Source: JALOKP01 sp963800865 (GTDB lineage: Bacteria > Acidobacteriota > Polarisedimenticolia > J045). From it: a DNA stretch of 64,000 nt. The DNA is taken from the NCBI GenBank assembly GCA_963800865.1, contig CAWDCL010000004.1, positions 1,798,001-1,862,000 on the forward strand, written 5' to 3'. Below are positions 24,109 to 32,496 of the stretch, piece after piece (the first letter of the stretch is position 1; each line of letters begins with the position of its first letter). The position numbers and the translations under genes were made by a program. A model generated the notes under the pieces. It did not search any database. It was not told the DNA's origin and was given only the letters and a program-made list of their open reading frames with translations.

Positions 24109-24596
24109 GGCGTGATCCCGCAGACCTGGCGCAGCGTGTGGGTATAGGTCTCGGCGCCGCGCGTGATCGTGAAGCGCAGCTCCCACATCCCCGGCTCCAG
24201 CCGGTCGAGCGTCCCCTCGTACCGGCGGTCGTCGCGCGCGGCGAGCGGGCCCGCCACGCGCCGGCCCGAGTTCGCTCCCTGGAACGCCTCGACCGCGACC
24301 GTCGCGCCCGGCAGCAGTTCCCCGTCCCGGCCGCGCAGCGCGGCCACGACCCAGGAGGCATTCGGCCCCGATCCGCAGCCCGCCTCGAGCCGCCAGCCCA
24401 GCGCCTGGTTGGCGCTCTCCTGCGCCATCGTCCCGTCCCAGGCCAGCGCCTTCTGGTAGTAGTCCGGCTCGACCGCGAAGGTCGGGTCGCTGGTGGCCAG
24501 CACGACCATCGCGACGTTGGCCCCGATCGCCAGCGCCAGCAGGCCGACGATCAGGAACGGCCAGAAGTGCCCCTTCCGCTTCCGTTCCTCAGTCAT
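24105..24596 (-). CDS. ccoH: cbb3 oxidase assembly protein CcoH/FixH
   Basis: 163 aa: one N-terminal membrane helix (FLIVGLLALAIGANVAMVVL), then DPTFAVEPDYYQKALAWD, the signature of FixH (PF05751), and a small beta domain. CcoH binds the oxidase and helps subunit assembly and stability. Overlaps ccoG by 8 nt and the next gene by 4 nt. Confidence 0.88.
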   Translation of the reverse strand: MTEERKRKGHFWPFLIVGLLALAIGANVAMVVLATSDPTFAVEPDYYQKALAWDGTMAQESANQALGWRLEAGCGSGPNASWVVAALRGRDGELLPGATVAVEAFQGANSGRRVAGPLAARDDRRYEGTLDRLEPGMWELRFTITRGAETYTHTLRQVCGITP

Positions 24597-25986
24597 CAGA
24601 GTCCTCCGGGCCGAGGAGCAGGTACTGCTCCTCCTCGACGAAGCCGGCGCCGTCGTCGACGCGGAACGTCACCGGCAGCTGCCCGTCGTCGAAGCGGCCC
24701 TTCGACGCGCTGACGAAGATTGTCGTCGTCGCCGACCCGCCGTCGGCCACGGCGAGCGGGTTCTCCGGCGCGATGATCGCCAGCCCCGCCGGCGCGGCGA
24801 TCGACAGCGCGTACTTCCGGTCGGCGCCGCTGCGGTTGACGATCTTGATCCGGATCTGGTTCGCGATCTCCCCGGCCGGCGTCTCGACGAACGGTGCGCC
24901 GATCCCGCGCAGCACGGTCACGTCGGCCGCGCCGCGCCGGGCCAGCGCCACCCCCAGCGCGCCGAAGACCAGCACGAGCAGCACCGGGTAGATGATCACG
25001 CGCGGCCGCAGGATCCGGCTGGGCTTCCGGTCGAAGCCGTCGACCGAGCCGTAGCGGATCAGTCCGCGCGGCCGCCCGATCCGATCCATGATCCCGTCGC
25101 AGGCGTCGATGCACTGGGTGCAGGCGACGCACTCCATCTGCAGCCCCTTCCGGATGTCGATCCCGGTCGGGCAGGTGATCACGCAGGCCTTGCAGTCGAT
25201 GCAGTCGCCGTAGCTCGCTCCCGGCGGGTCGGCCTTCCTCGGCCGGCCGCGCGGCTCGCCGCGGGCCGCGTCGTAACCGATGATCAGCGAGCGCCGGTCG
25301 AGCAGCACCGACTGGAACCGCCCGTAGGGGCAGGCGACGAGGCAGGTCTGCTCGCGGAACCAGGCGAAGTCCAGGAACATCGCGAGCGTCGTCCCGGCCA
25401 TCACCAGGAAGGCCGTCGGGTGCTCCACCGGCGACTGGCGGACCCAGCGCCAGAGCGCCTCCACGCCGACGAAGTAGGCCAGGAAGGTGTGGGCCAGGCC
25501 CATCGACAGCAGGAAGAAGACGAGCCACTTGGCGACGCGACGCAGGTTCGGGCCCTCACGGTCGAGCCGCATCTGCTTGCCGCGGTCGCCTTCGAACAGC
25601 CGCTCGATCGGCCGGTAGAGGTACTCCATGTAGACCGTCTGCGGGCAGCCCCAGCCGCACCAGACGCGTCCCAGGATCGCCGTCAGCAGGAAGATGGAGA
25701 TGAAGATGCCGACCAGCAGCAGCATCAGGAACATCGTGTCGGTCGGCAGGAAGGTCGTCCCGAACAGCGTGAACTGGCGCTTCGTGATGTCGAGCAGGAT
25801 CAGCGGCTTGCCGTTCATCCGGAGGTACGGGATCACCGTGAAGAGCGCGATCAGGGCCCAGGCCACGACGAAGCGCGCCTTCCAGAACCGGCCCTTCGCG
25901 GGCTTCGGCCGGATCCAGATCCGCTTCCCGTGCGCGTCGAGCGTCGAGAGGACCTGTTCGCCCGCGTCCGGGATCAGGGGGTTCAT
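24589..25986 (-). CDS. ccoG: cbb3 oxidase accessory protein CcoG (polyferredoxin)
   Basis: 465 aa. Five or so membrane helices with GRVWCGWGCPQTVYMEYLYR and TCLVACPYGRFQ, then two ferredoxin motifs (CIDCKACVITCPTGIDIRKG and CVACTQCIDACDGIMDRIGR), a further helix and a C-terminal Ig-like domain. This is the RdxA/FixG/CcoG architecture; CcoG reduces copper during oxidase assembly. The start ATG overlaps the ccoP stop (ATGA). Confidence 0.92.
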   Translation of the reverse strand: MNPLIPDAGEQVLSTLDAHGKRIWIRPKPAKGRFWKARFVVAWALIALFTVIPYLRMNGKPLILLDITKRQFTLFGTTFLPTDTMFLMLLLVGIFISIFLLTAILGRVWCGWGCPQTVYMEYLYRPIERLFEGDRGKQMRLDREGPNLRRVAKWLVFFLLSMGLAHTFLAYFVGVEALWRWVRQSPVEHPTAFLVMAGTTLAMFLDFAWFREQTCLVACPYGRFQSVLLDRRSLIIGYDAARGEPRGRPRKADPPGASYGDCIDCKACVITCPTGIDIRKGLQMECVACTQCIDACDGIMDRIGRPRGLIRYGSVDGFDRKPSRILRPRVIIYPVLLVLVFGALGVALARRGAADVTVLRGIGAPFVETPAGEIANQIRIKIVNRSGADRKYALSIAAPAGLAIIAPENPLAVADGGSATTTIFVSASKGRFDDGQLPVTFRVDDGAGFVEEEQYLLLGPEDSDD

Positions 25987-26684
25987 GGGGCCTTCGGCGC
26001 TCCGGCGGGCGCAGTCGCGGGCGGCCCGGCGCAGCCGATGGCGAAGCCGGGTCCTTCGGTGCGTTGGCGACGATCTCGGCGTCGGCCTTCGCTTCCAGCG
26101 TCTCGCGCTGCGAGGCGTCGAACCGGTCGCCCTGCGGGGCCTTGGGGTTGGGCGGGTTCGTTCCCTTGAGCGTGTCGACGTAGGCGGCGACGCGTGAGGA
26201 TCTGCGCGATCGGGAGCTGCGTCTTCCACGACAGCATCCCCTTGGCCGGGACCCCTTCCATCACCGTGGTGTAGATCTGCGTCGGCAGCGCGCCGTGCAG
26301 CCAGAAGTCGTCGGTCAGGTTGGGGCCGATGTTCCCCTCGCCCTGCATCCCGTGGCAGGGGGAGCACTTCGACTGGAACAGCGCCTGCGCCGCCAGCATC
26401 TTGTTCTGGTCGCCCTTGAGGCCGTTGAGGGTCTGGTTGGTGATCGGCCCCAGCTTGAGGATCTCCTTCATCTGCATGTCGGAGACGACCAGCATGTTGC
26501 GGTTGTACTGCCCCTCGACCGACTCGCCGGCGCCGAGGTGGTAGTAGACCAGGTAGAACGCCGAGGAGGCGATCGTCAGCCAGAAGAGCACCAGCCACCA
26601 GGTCGGCAGCGGGTTGTCGTACTCCTGGATCCCGTCGAAGGCGTGGTGGCGGAGTTCGTCCTGGGTCGTCAGGTGCTCAGACAT
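25983..26684 (-). CDS. ccoP: cbb3 oxidase subunit III, monoheme CcoP; frame breaks near C-terminus
   Basis: Starts MSEHLTTQDELRHHAFDGIQ, then EYDNPLPTWWLVLFWLTI (membrane anchor) and a single cytochrome c site, SKCSPCHGMQGEGNIGPNLTD. Classical CcoP has two CxxCH sites; here only the first domain is present and the protein ends about 70-100 residues later. The frame moves +1 near 26194, where one CG restores ILTRVAAYVDTLKGTNPP. A second correction close to 26030 is needed to rejoin the frame that stops at 25983 over the ccoG start. The total is about 233 aa. It passes electrons to CcoNO. Overlaps ccoQ by 8 nt. Confidence 0.85.
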   Translation of the reverse strand: MSEHLTTQDELRHHAFDGIQEYDNPLPTWWLVLFWLTIASSAFYLVYYHLGAGESVEGQYNRNMLVVSDMQMKEILKLGPITNQTLNGLKGDQNKMLAAQALFQSKCSPCHGMQGEGNIGPNLTDDFWLHGALPTQIYTTVMEGVPAKGMLSWKTQLPIAQILTRRRLRRHAQGNEPAQPQGPAGRPVRRLAARDAGSEGRRRDRRQRTEGPGFAIGCAGPPATAPAGAPKAP

Positions 26685-26901
26685 GGCGGGGATCCTCGTG
26701 GCGCGCCGTGCGGCCGGGGAGGCGCCCGGCGGGCGTGCTGTCGTCATCGAGAGGGAGTTGGCGCATCTCTTCCTGGGCCGCCCGGTTCCGCCGGAGGAAG
26801 GTCCAGACGACGATCGCCAGGAAGGCCAGGATCGAGACGATCAGCCCCCACTCCGCGAAACCGGTGAAGCCGGAGCCGCTCATCAGGTCGGAGAGGCTCA
26901 T
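26677..26901 (-). CDS. ccoQ: cbb3 oxidase small subunit CcoQ
   Basis: 74 aa: FAEWGLIVSILAFLAIVVWT (one helix), then FLRRNRAAQEEMRQLPLDDD, typical of CcoQ, which stabilises the core complex. The start overlaps the CcoNO stop (TGATG). Followed by ccoP with an 8-nt overlap. Confidence 0.85.
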   Translation of the reverse strand: MSLSDLMSGSGFTGFAEWGLIVSILAFLAIVVWTFLRRNRAAQEEMRQLPLDDDSTPAGRLPGRTARHEDPRHV

Positions 26902-29213
26902 CAGTGCGTTCCCGCGGGGGCGGGTGCGGCGCCGGCGGCCGGGTCGACGGTGGGCGATCCGGGAGCGGCCTCGGCCTGGGCCGGCGCCGGCGGGGCGGCC
27001 GGGGGCTCGCCCGGCGGCGGCAGGTTCTTGATGTCGGTCCCCAGCCGCTGCATGTAGGCCACCAGCGCGATCACCTTCCGGTCCTCGAGCCCCTTCGGCC
27101 CGCCCTGCGCGACGATCGCCTCGGAGATCTTCGCCGCCTGGGCCCGCGCCGCGTCGATCCCGCCCGCGATGTCGGCCTCGCCGTAGGGGACCCCCAGCGT
27201 GCGCATCGCCTTCATGTGGGCCGGGATCGAGCCGAAGTCGAGCGGCGACGCCAGCAGCCACTGGTAGCGCGGCATGATCGACTGCGGCGTCGTGGAGCGC
27301 GGGTTCTCGAAGTGGCGGACGTGCCAGAGGTCGGGGTACTTGCCGCCCACCCGCTGCAGGTCCGGCCCGATCCGGCGCGAGCCCCACTGGAAGGGGTGGT
27401 CGTAGACCGACTCGCCCGGCTTGGCGTACTCGCCGTAGCGCAGCACCTCGGCGTAGATCGGCCGCACCTGCTGGGAGTGGCAGTTGTAGCACCCCTCCGC
27501 CAGGTAGATGTCGCGGCCCGCCAGCTCGAGCGGCGTGAACGGCTTGACCGAGGCGATCGTCGGGACGTTCGCCTTGATCGTGAAGAGCGGAACGATCTGG
27601 AACAGCGACGCGGTGATCACCGCGACCGCGACCCAGACCGTGAAGACCAGCGGCAGCCGCTCCCAGCGGCCGTGCCAGCCGGCGGAGGCGAAGCGCTCGA
27701 GCTTGTAGGCGAAGTTGGTGACGTGGGCCCCGGTCGAGCGCAGGTAGGACGGCCGCGGCGCCGGGTCGACGTAGTGCCTGGCGAGCGCCGGAGCCTCGTA
27801 GACCGGGACCTCGTAGCGTGCGGGGCGCCGGGTCCAGGTCATCACGCCGTTGACGACGCACATGATCGCGCCGACCAGGTAGAGCGTGCCGCCGACGACG
27901 CGGACCCAGTACATCGGGATCAGCTTCATCGTGGTCTCGATGAAGTCGGGGTAGGCCAGCTGGCCGGTGTCGGTGAAGGCCCGCCACATCAGGCCCTGGG
28001 TCAGGCCGGCGGCGTAGATCGCCACGATGTAGAGCAGGATCCCGACGGTCGCGATCCAGAAGTGGACCTCGGCCCACTTGCGGCTCCACAGCTCGGTCTG
28101 GAACAGCCGCGGGAAGAGCCAGTAGAGCATCCCGAAGGCCATGAAGCCGACCCAGCCCAGCGCGCCGGCGTGGACGTGGGCGATCGTCCAGTCGGTGTAG
28201 TGCGAGAGCGCGTTGACGCTCTTGATCGAGAGCAGCGGCCCCTCGAAGGTCGACATCCCGTAGAAGGTGATCGCGACCACGAAGAACTTCAGGACCGGGT
28301 CCTCGGTGACCTTGTTCCAGGCGCCGCGCAGGGTCAGCAGGCCGTTGATCATCCCGCCCCAGGAGGGCATCCAGAGCATCACCGAGAAGAGCATCCCCAG
28401 CGTCGAGGCCCAGGCCGGCAGCGCGGTGTAGTGCAGGTGGTGCGGCCCGGCCCAGATATAGATGAAGACCAGCGACCAGAAGTGCAGGATCGACAGCTTG
28501 TAGGAGTAGACGGGGCGGTTCGCGGCCTTGGGCAGGAAGTAGTACATCATCCCGAGGATCGGCGTCGTCAGCAGGAAGCCGACCGCGTTGTGGCCGTACC
28601 ACCACTGCATGAAGGCGTCCTGCACGCCGGGGTAGATCGAGTAGCTCTTCAGCCAGCCGGCGGGGACCGCCAGGCTGTTGAAGATGTGCAGCAGCGCGAT
28701 CGTCACCACGGTCGCGATGTAGAACCAGATCGCGACGTAGAGGTGCCGCTCGCGGCGGACCGCGATCGTGCCGAAGAAGTTGACCGCGAAGATCACCCAG
28801 ACCAGCGCGATCACGATGTCGATCGGCCACTCCAGCTCGGCGTACTCCTTCCCCGACGTGACGCCGGCCAGGAGCGTCACCGCGGCGGAGACGATGATCA
28901 GCTGCCAGCCCCAGAAGTGGAGCCGGCCGAGCGTGTCGTTCCACATCCGCGTCCTGAGCAGGCGCTGCATCGAGTAGTAGACGCCGGCAAAGATCGCGTT
29001 CGCGGTGAACGCGAAGATGACCGCGTTGGTGTGCAGCGGGCGCAGCCGGCCGAACGACAGCCACGAGGTGGCGAAGTTGAAGGCCGGGTTGGCCAGCTGC
29101 AGCGCGGCGATCACGCCGACCAGCATGCCGACGACGCCCCACAGCATCGTCGCCCAGACGAACATCCGGACGAGGCCGTCGTCGTAGGAAAAGCGTTCCA
29201 ACCGTTCGCTCAT
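26901..29213 (-). CDS. ccoNO: cbb3 cytochrome c oxidase, fused subunits I and II (CcoN-CcoO)
   Basis: 770 aa. Residues 1 to about 480 are the heme-copper oxidase subunit (RPLHTNAVIFAFTANAIFAG, WWYGHNAVGFLLT, AGPHHLHYT, SHYTDWTIAHVHAGALGWVG; heme and CuB His residues all visible). After a linker the CcoO part carries one heme c site (YLAEGCYNCHSQQVRPIYAE). It is the catalytic core that reduces O2 at high affinity and pumps protons. The fusion is known in several phyla outside Proteobacteria. The C-terminal tail is Pro/Ala-rich. The start ATG overlaps the stop of the CNBD-like gene. Confidence 0.95.
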   Translation of the reverse strand: MSERLERFSYDDGLVRMFVWATMLWGVVGMLVGVIAALQLANPAFNFATSWLSFGRLRPLHTNAVIFAFTANAIFAGVYYSMQRLLRTRMWNDTLGRLHFWGWQLIIVSAAVTLLAGVTSGKEYAELEWPIDIVIALVWVIFAVNFFGTIAVRRERHLYVAIWFYIATVVTIALLHIFNSLAVPAGWLKSYSIYPGVQDAFMQWWYGHNAVGFLLTTPILGMMYYFLPKAANRPVYSYKLSILHFWSLVFIYIWAGPHHLHYTALPAWASTLGMLFSVMLWMPSWGGMINGLLTLRGAWNKVTEDPVLKFFVVAITFYGMSTFEGPLLSIKSVNALSHYTDWTIAHVHAGALGWVGFMAFGMLYWLFPRLFQTELWSRKWAEVHFWIATVGILLYIVAIYAAGLTQGLMWRAFTDTGQLAYPDFIETTMKLIPMYWVRVVGGTLYLVGAIMCVVNGVMTWTRRPARYEVPVYEAPALARHYVDPAPRPSYLRSTGAHVTNFAYKLERFASAGWHGRWERLPLVFTVWVAVAVITASLFQIVPLFTIKANVPTIASVKPFTPLELAGRDIYLAEGCYNCHSQQVRPIYAEVLRYGEYAKPGESVYDHPFQWGSRRIGPDLQRVGGKYPDLWHVRHFENPRSTTPQSIMPRYQWLLASPLDFGSIPAHMKAMRTLGVPYGEADIAGGIDAARAQAAKISEAIVAQGGPKGLEDRKVIALVAYMQRLGTDIKNLPPPGEPPAAPPAPAQAEAAPGSPTVDPAAGAAPAPAGTH

Positions 29214-29662
29214 GAGCTCTCCGTGGTCTTCGTTCCATTCTGCAGGGAAACGGGCCGCGCCCCGCTGCGCGCCAGCAGGCGCCGCACGGCGGGGCTGGCC
29301 AGGGCCAGGCTGCGCGGGACGGCGAGCAGGTCGCAGGCCGCGCTGACGACGACGTCCTTCGTCGAGGGGAGTTCCAGCTCCTCGAGCGGCGGCACGAGCG
29401 CGGGGAGGCCGCCGGACTCGACGCCGGGGGGGGCGGGGCCGCCGCGCGGGCGGGCGGCCGGGTCCTCGAGCCGCAGCGCGCCGCCGAGCAGGACGAACAG
29501 GCCGGGCGGGAAGTGGCCCGCGTAGAGCAGGACCTGGCCCGCCGTCCCGGAGACCCGGCTCACGTCGGGGAGGCGCGACAGCTCGTCCAGCGCCGTGCCG
29601 GCTTCGAGCCGGTCGGCACCCGGTGCGCTGCGCGCGCGCGGTCCCCGCGGGGCGGCTCTCAT
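29210..29662 (-). CDS. Small protein with cyclic-nucleotide-binding-like fold, first gene of cco operon
   Basis: 150 aa, ending in a 4-nt overlap with ccoNO. LDELSRLPDVSRVSGTAGQV and LLYAGHFPPGLFVLLGGALR follow the pattern of a CRP-type sensor domain. PLEELELPSTKDVVVSAACD then LLAVPRSLALASPAVRRLLA fits the later strands and helix. There is no DNA-binding domain and no clear phosphate-binding cassette. It is transcribed with the oxidase, divergently from the FNR-type regulator. Possibly a redox or partner-binding module; function unknown. Confidence 0.55.
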   Translation of the reverse strand: MRAAPRGPRARSAPGADRLEAGTALDELSRLPDVSRVSGTAGQVLLYAGHFPPGLFVLLGGALRLEDPAARPRGGPAPPGVESGGLPALVPPLEELELPSTKDVVVSAACDLLAVPRSLALASPAVRRLLARSGARPVSLQNGTKTTESS

Positions 29663-29672
29663 CGCGGGCGAA

Positions 29673-29678
29673 AGTCTA
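29673..29678 (-). promoter_or_regulatory. -10-like TAGACT for the cco operon
   Basis: Read on the minus strand, TAGACT lies 10 nt before the ATG at 29662. A start site about 7 nt downstream (near 29666) would place the centre of the FNR-type box near -63, close to the class I activation position. Confidence 0.45.
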
Positions 29679-29722
29679 CCGGGCGGCGGCGGAACGACTC
29701 TTGAGCCGCGTCAGGCGCCCGC

Positions 29723-29736
29723 TTGATGAAGATCAA
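29723..29736. promoter_or_regulatory. Perfect FNR/ANR box (TTGAT-N4-ATCAA)
   Basis: TTGATGAAGATCAA is an exact palindromic match to the FNR consensus. It lies in the gap between the divergent cco operon (start 29662) and the FNR-type regulator gene (start about 29829). The regulator has the ExxSR recognition-helix motif that reads TTGAT, so site and protein agree. Expected role: oxygen-dependent control of the oxidase operon, and perhaps autoregulation. Confidence 0.8.
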
Positions 29737-29828
29737 GTTCCGGCGGCATCATGGGCGCCTCCCGCCGCCCCTCGCCCCGACCTCCCGGGGGAGCGGATGC
29801 GCAAGCGGGACGGCGGCGCTCGGTCCGG

Positions 29829-30581
29829 ATGCCAAGGAAGCCCAAGGGGATGCGTGGCGGCACCCAGCCGCTGCGGCCGACCGCGTGCCTCGCCTGCGAA
29901 GCCCGCGGGACGACCGAGTGGTGCGGCCTGCCGGAGGATGACGTCCGGCTTCTCAGTCAGTCCAAGGTGAGCAACGTCTACCGGCCGGGGCAGGTCGTCT
30001 TCTACCAGGGGCAGCCGTGCCTCGGCCTGCACTGCATCGAGTCCGGGACGGTCGCGCTGCGCAAGACCGACGCGCGGGGCGACTCGGTCATCGCGCGGCT
30101 GTTCCACGGCGGCCAGACGCTGGGCTACCTGGCCTACTTCGCGCGGCGTCCCTACACCGGCACCGCCGAGGCGGTCACGGAGTGCCGGATCTGCTTCATC
30201 GACAAGGCGGCGGTGCGGACGATCGTGTCGCGCAACCCGGGGGTCGCGCAGCGCTTCCTCGGCCGGATCGCCGACAACCTCTCCGAGGCCGAGGACGCGC
30301 GGCTTGCCGCCTCGACCCTCCCGCTGCGCTCGCGCCTGGCCGAGCTGCTGGTCGCGGTCCGCGACCGCTTCGGCGCGGCCGGAGAGGACGGGACGATCAC
30401 GCTGCGGCTGCCGCTCTCGCGCCAGGACATCGCGGCGATGCTCGGCGCGCGGCCGGAGAGCCTCTCGCGCGCGATCCGCGAGCTGTCCGACGCGGGGGTG
30501 GCGGTCTTCGACGGCCGCGACGTGACGATCCCCGACCTCGACGCGCTGATCGACGAAGCGGAGCAGGCGGGGGGCGCGTGA
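29829..30581 (+). CDS. FNR/CRP-family transcription regulator with N-terminal Cys cluster
   Basis: The N-terminal segment holds CLACEARGTTEWC, a Cys-x2-Cys-x8-Cys cluster like that of oxygen-sensing FNR proteins, with more cysteines in GQPCLGLHC. The effector domain follows (YRPGQVVFYQGQPCLGLHCI), then the helix-turn-helix LPLSRQDIAAMLGARPESLS and RAIREL. The ExxSR in the recognition helix is the FNR-type specificity. Start: ATG at 29829 (MPRKPKGM) or the in-frame ATG at 29850; both keep the Cys cluster. It is divergent from the cco operon with a perfect FNR box between, so it most likely controls that operon. It overlaps the next gene by 4 nt. Confidence 0.87.
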   Translation: MPRKPKGMRGGTQPLRPTACLACEARGTTEWCGLPEDDVRLLSQSKVSNVYRPGQVVFYQGQPCLGLHCIESGTVALRKTDARGDSVIARLFHGGQTLGYLAYFARRPYTGTAEAVTECRICFIDKAAVRTIVSRNPGVAQRFLGRIADNLSEAEDARLAASTLPLRSRLAELLVAVRDRFGAAGEDGTITLRLPLSRQDIAAMLGARPESLSRAIRELSDAGVAVFDGRDVTIPDLDALIDEAEQAGGA

Positions 30582-32452
30582 CGGCGCCGCCGGGCGGGCG
30601 CGGCGCGGGCGCGCTGCTCGCGGTCGCGCTGCTCGTCGCGCTGCTGGCGGGGGTCGCGTACCGCGGCGCGCTCGGCGCCGGGTGGATCTGGGACGACCGG
30701 CTGGTCGTGACGCAGCAGCTGCCCCGGTTTCACGGTGTCCGCGATGCCTTCTTCCCGGCCGGCGACGTGCCGCGCCTCGTGCCCCAGTACTACCGGCCGG
30801 CGGTCATCCTCTCGTGGCTGGTCGATGACGCCCTGGCCCGCCGCGCCGTCGGCGCACCGGGCGATTCCGGCGCGGCGCTCGACGGGGCGTCCGAGCGGCC
30901 GGTCGACGAGGCGCTCGACGGCGCGCGGCAGCGTGCGTTCCACCGGACGAACCTGCTGCTGCATGCGTCGAACGCGGCGCTCGTGGCCCTGCTGGCCGCG
31001 GCGCTGGCGGGCCTGGCTCCCGCGCCGTCCGCCCGCCGGCTCGCGATCGCGGCGGGGGCCGGAGCGCTGTTCGCGATCCATCCGCTGGCGGCCGAGCCGG
31101 TGACCTGGGCCGCCGGACGCTCGGATCTCCTCATGGCGCTGTTCGTCCTCGGCGCGCTGCTCTGCTTCGTGCGCGGGATCGCGCGGGGCGATCGGCTGGC
31201 GCTGGTGGCCGCGGGGGTTCTCTACCTGCCGGGCCTGCTCTCGAAGGAGTCGGCGCTCGGCGCGCTGTCCGCGTTCGCGCTGCTGGCGCTGGCCCGGCGC
31301 GACCCGGCGTCCGGCCCGCCACCGGCGCCGCGGCCCCTCGCCGCGCTCCTCCCGCTGGGCGCTGCGGCCGCCGTCTACGCGATCCTGCGCGGCGCCGCGG
31401 CGGGAGCGTCCGCCGTACCCCCGGTCGCGCCGGCGGCGGGCCGCCTTGCCGACGCGCTCGCGGTGCTCGGCTGGAGCGTCGAACGCGTGCTCTGGCCGTT
31501 TCCGATGGAGGTCTTCGTCGTCGACGTCGACTCCATCCCCCGCGCCGCGCTCGGCGCGGCGCTCGTCGCGGCCTGCTCGGCTGCGGTCGTGATGTTCGTC
31601 CGGCGCGGCGGCGGCTGGACGGTGCCTGCCGTCGCAGCGTCGCTCTTCCTCGGGCCGCTGCTCCCGCCGCTCGCGACGCTGGCCGGGGAGCTTTCCCCGG
31701 TGATCGCGGCGGAGCGCTACCTCTACCTCCCGCTGGCGGGATTCGCGATCGGCGTGACGTTCCTGCTGGCGGAAATCGGTGCGCGTTATGTGCCGGCGCG
31801 CGCCGCGCCCTGGCTGCCGGCTGCCGCGCTCGCGTTCGTCCTCGTTCCGGCGTGGCGCGTGACGGAAGCGAGGGTCGCCATCTGGTCCAGCGAGGAGCGG
31901 CTCTGGACGCTGGCGGTCGAGCAGGCGCCCGGGAGCCTGTTGCCGCAGCTCAACCTCGGGCTCGCGTACGACCGGTCGGGACGCGCCGACGAGGCGATCG
32001 CCGCGTATCGCCGCGCGGTGGAAGGGAAGGGGACCGATCGCGGCCGGGCGCTCGCCTTCTCGCACCTCGGCGCCGCGCTGCTGGCGAAGGGCGACCTTCC
32101 GGGCGCTGTCGCGGCGCTGTCGCAATCGGTTGCGCTCGATCCGCGCGCGGCCCGCACCCAGTACAACCTCGCCCACGCCCTGGTCCGACAGTCGGACCGC
32201 GTCGCGGATCGGGCGGCGCGCGACAACCTGCTTCAGGCCGCGCTCCCGCACTTCGAGGCCGCGCTCGAGAGCGACTCCGGCTACGTCCTGGCGCGTTTCC
32301 ACTACGGCGACGTGCTGGCGCGCCTGGGCCAGGTGGACGCCGGGATCGCCGCGCTGGAAGAGGGCCTGGCGCGCGCGCCGGATCACTCCCAGGCGGCGCA
32401 GGCGCGGCGCCTGCTCGAGCGGCTGCGACGGGGAAGCAACGTAAGTCGGTAA
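30578..32452 (+). CDS. Multi-helix membrane protein with C-terminal TPR repeats (TMTC-like)
   Basis: 624 aa, starting with GTG at 30578 inside the regulator stop (GTGA). About nine hydrophobic helices come first. The luminal/periplasmic loop motif WIWDDRLVVTQQLPRFHG with DD near the first helix, and HPLAAEPVTWAAGRSDLL, resemble the TMTC/ArnT-like glycosyltransferase fold. Then come TPR units (NLGLAYDRSGRADEAIAAYR, HLGAALLAKGDLPGAVAALS). Possibly a lipid-linked-sugar O-glycosyltransferase; that is inference. Coupling to an FNR-type regulator gene is unexplained. Confidence 0.72.
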   Translation: MTAPPGGRGAGALLAVALLVALLAGVAYRGALGAGWIWDDRLVVTQQLPRFHGVRDAFFPAGDVPRLVPQYYRPAVILSWLVDDALARRAVGAPGDSGAALDGASERPVDEALDGARQRAFHRTNLLLHASNAALVALLAAALAGLAPAPSARRLAIAAGAGALFAIHPLAAEPVTWAAGRSDLLMALFVLGALLCFVRGIARGDRLALVAAGVLYLPGLLSKESALGALSAFALLALARRDPASGPPPAPRPLAALLPLGAAAAVYAILRGAAAGASAVPPVAPAAGRLADALAVLGWSVERVLWPFPMEVFVVDVDSIPRAALGAALVAACSAAVVMFVRRGGGWTVPAVAASLFLGPLLPPLATLAGELSPVIAAERYLYLPLAGFAIGVTFLLAEIGARYVPARAAPWLPAAALAFVLVPAWRVTEARVAIWSSEERLWTLAVEQAPGSLLPQLNLGLAYDRSGRADEAIAAYRRAVEGKGTDRGRALAFSHLGAALLAKGDLPGAVAALSQSVALDPRAARTQYNLAHALVRQSDRVADRAARDNLLQAALPHFEAALESDSGYVLARFHYGDVLARLGQVDAGIAALEEGLARAPDHSQAAQARRLLERLRRGSNVSR

Positions 32453-32496
32453 GCCGGCCTGCAGGACGGCGAGGGGGGCGCTTCGGGCCGGCCCGA

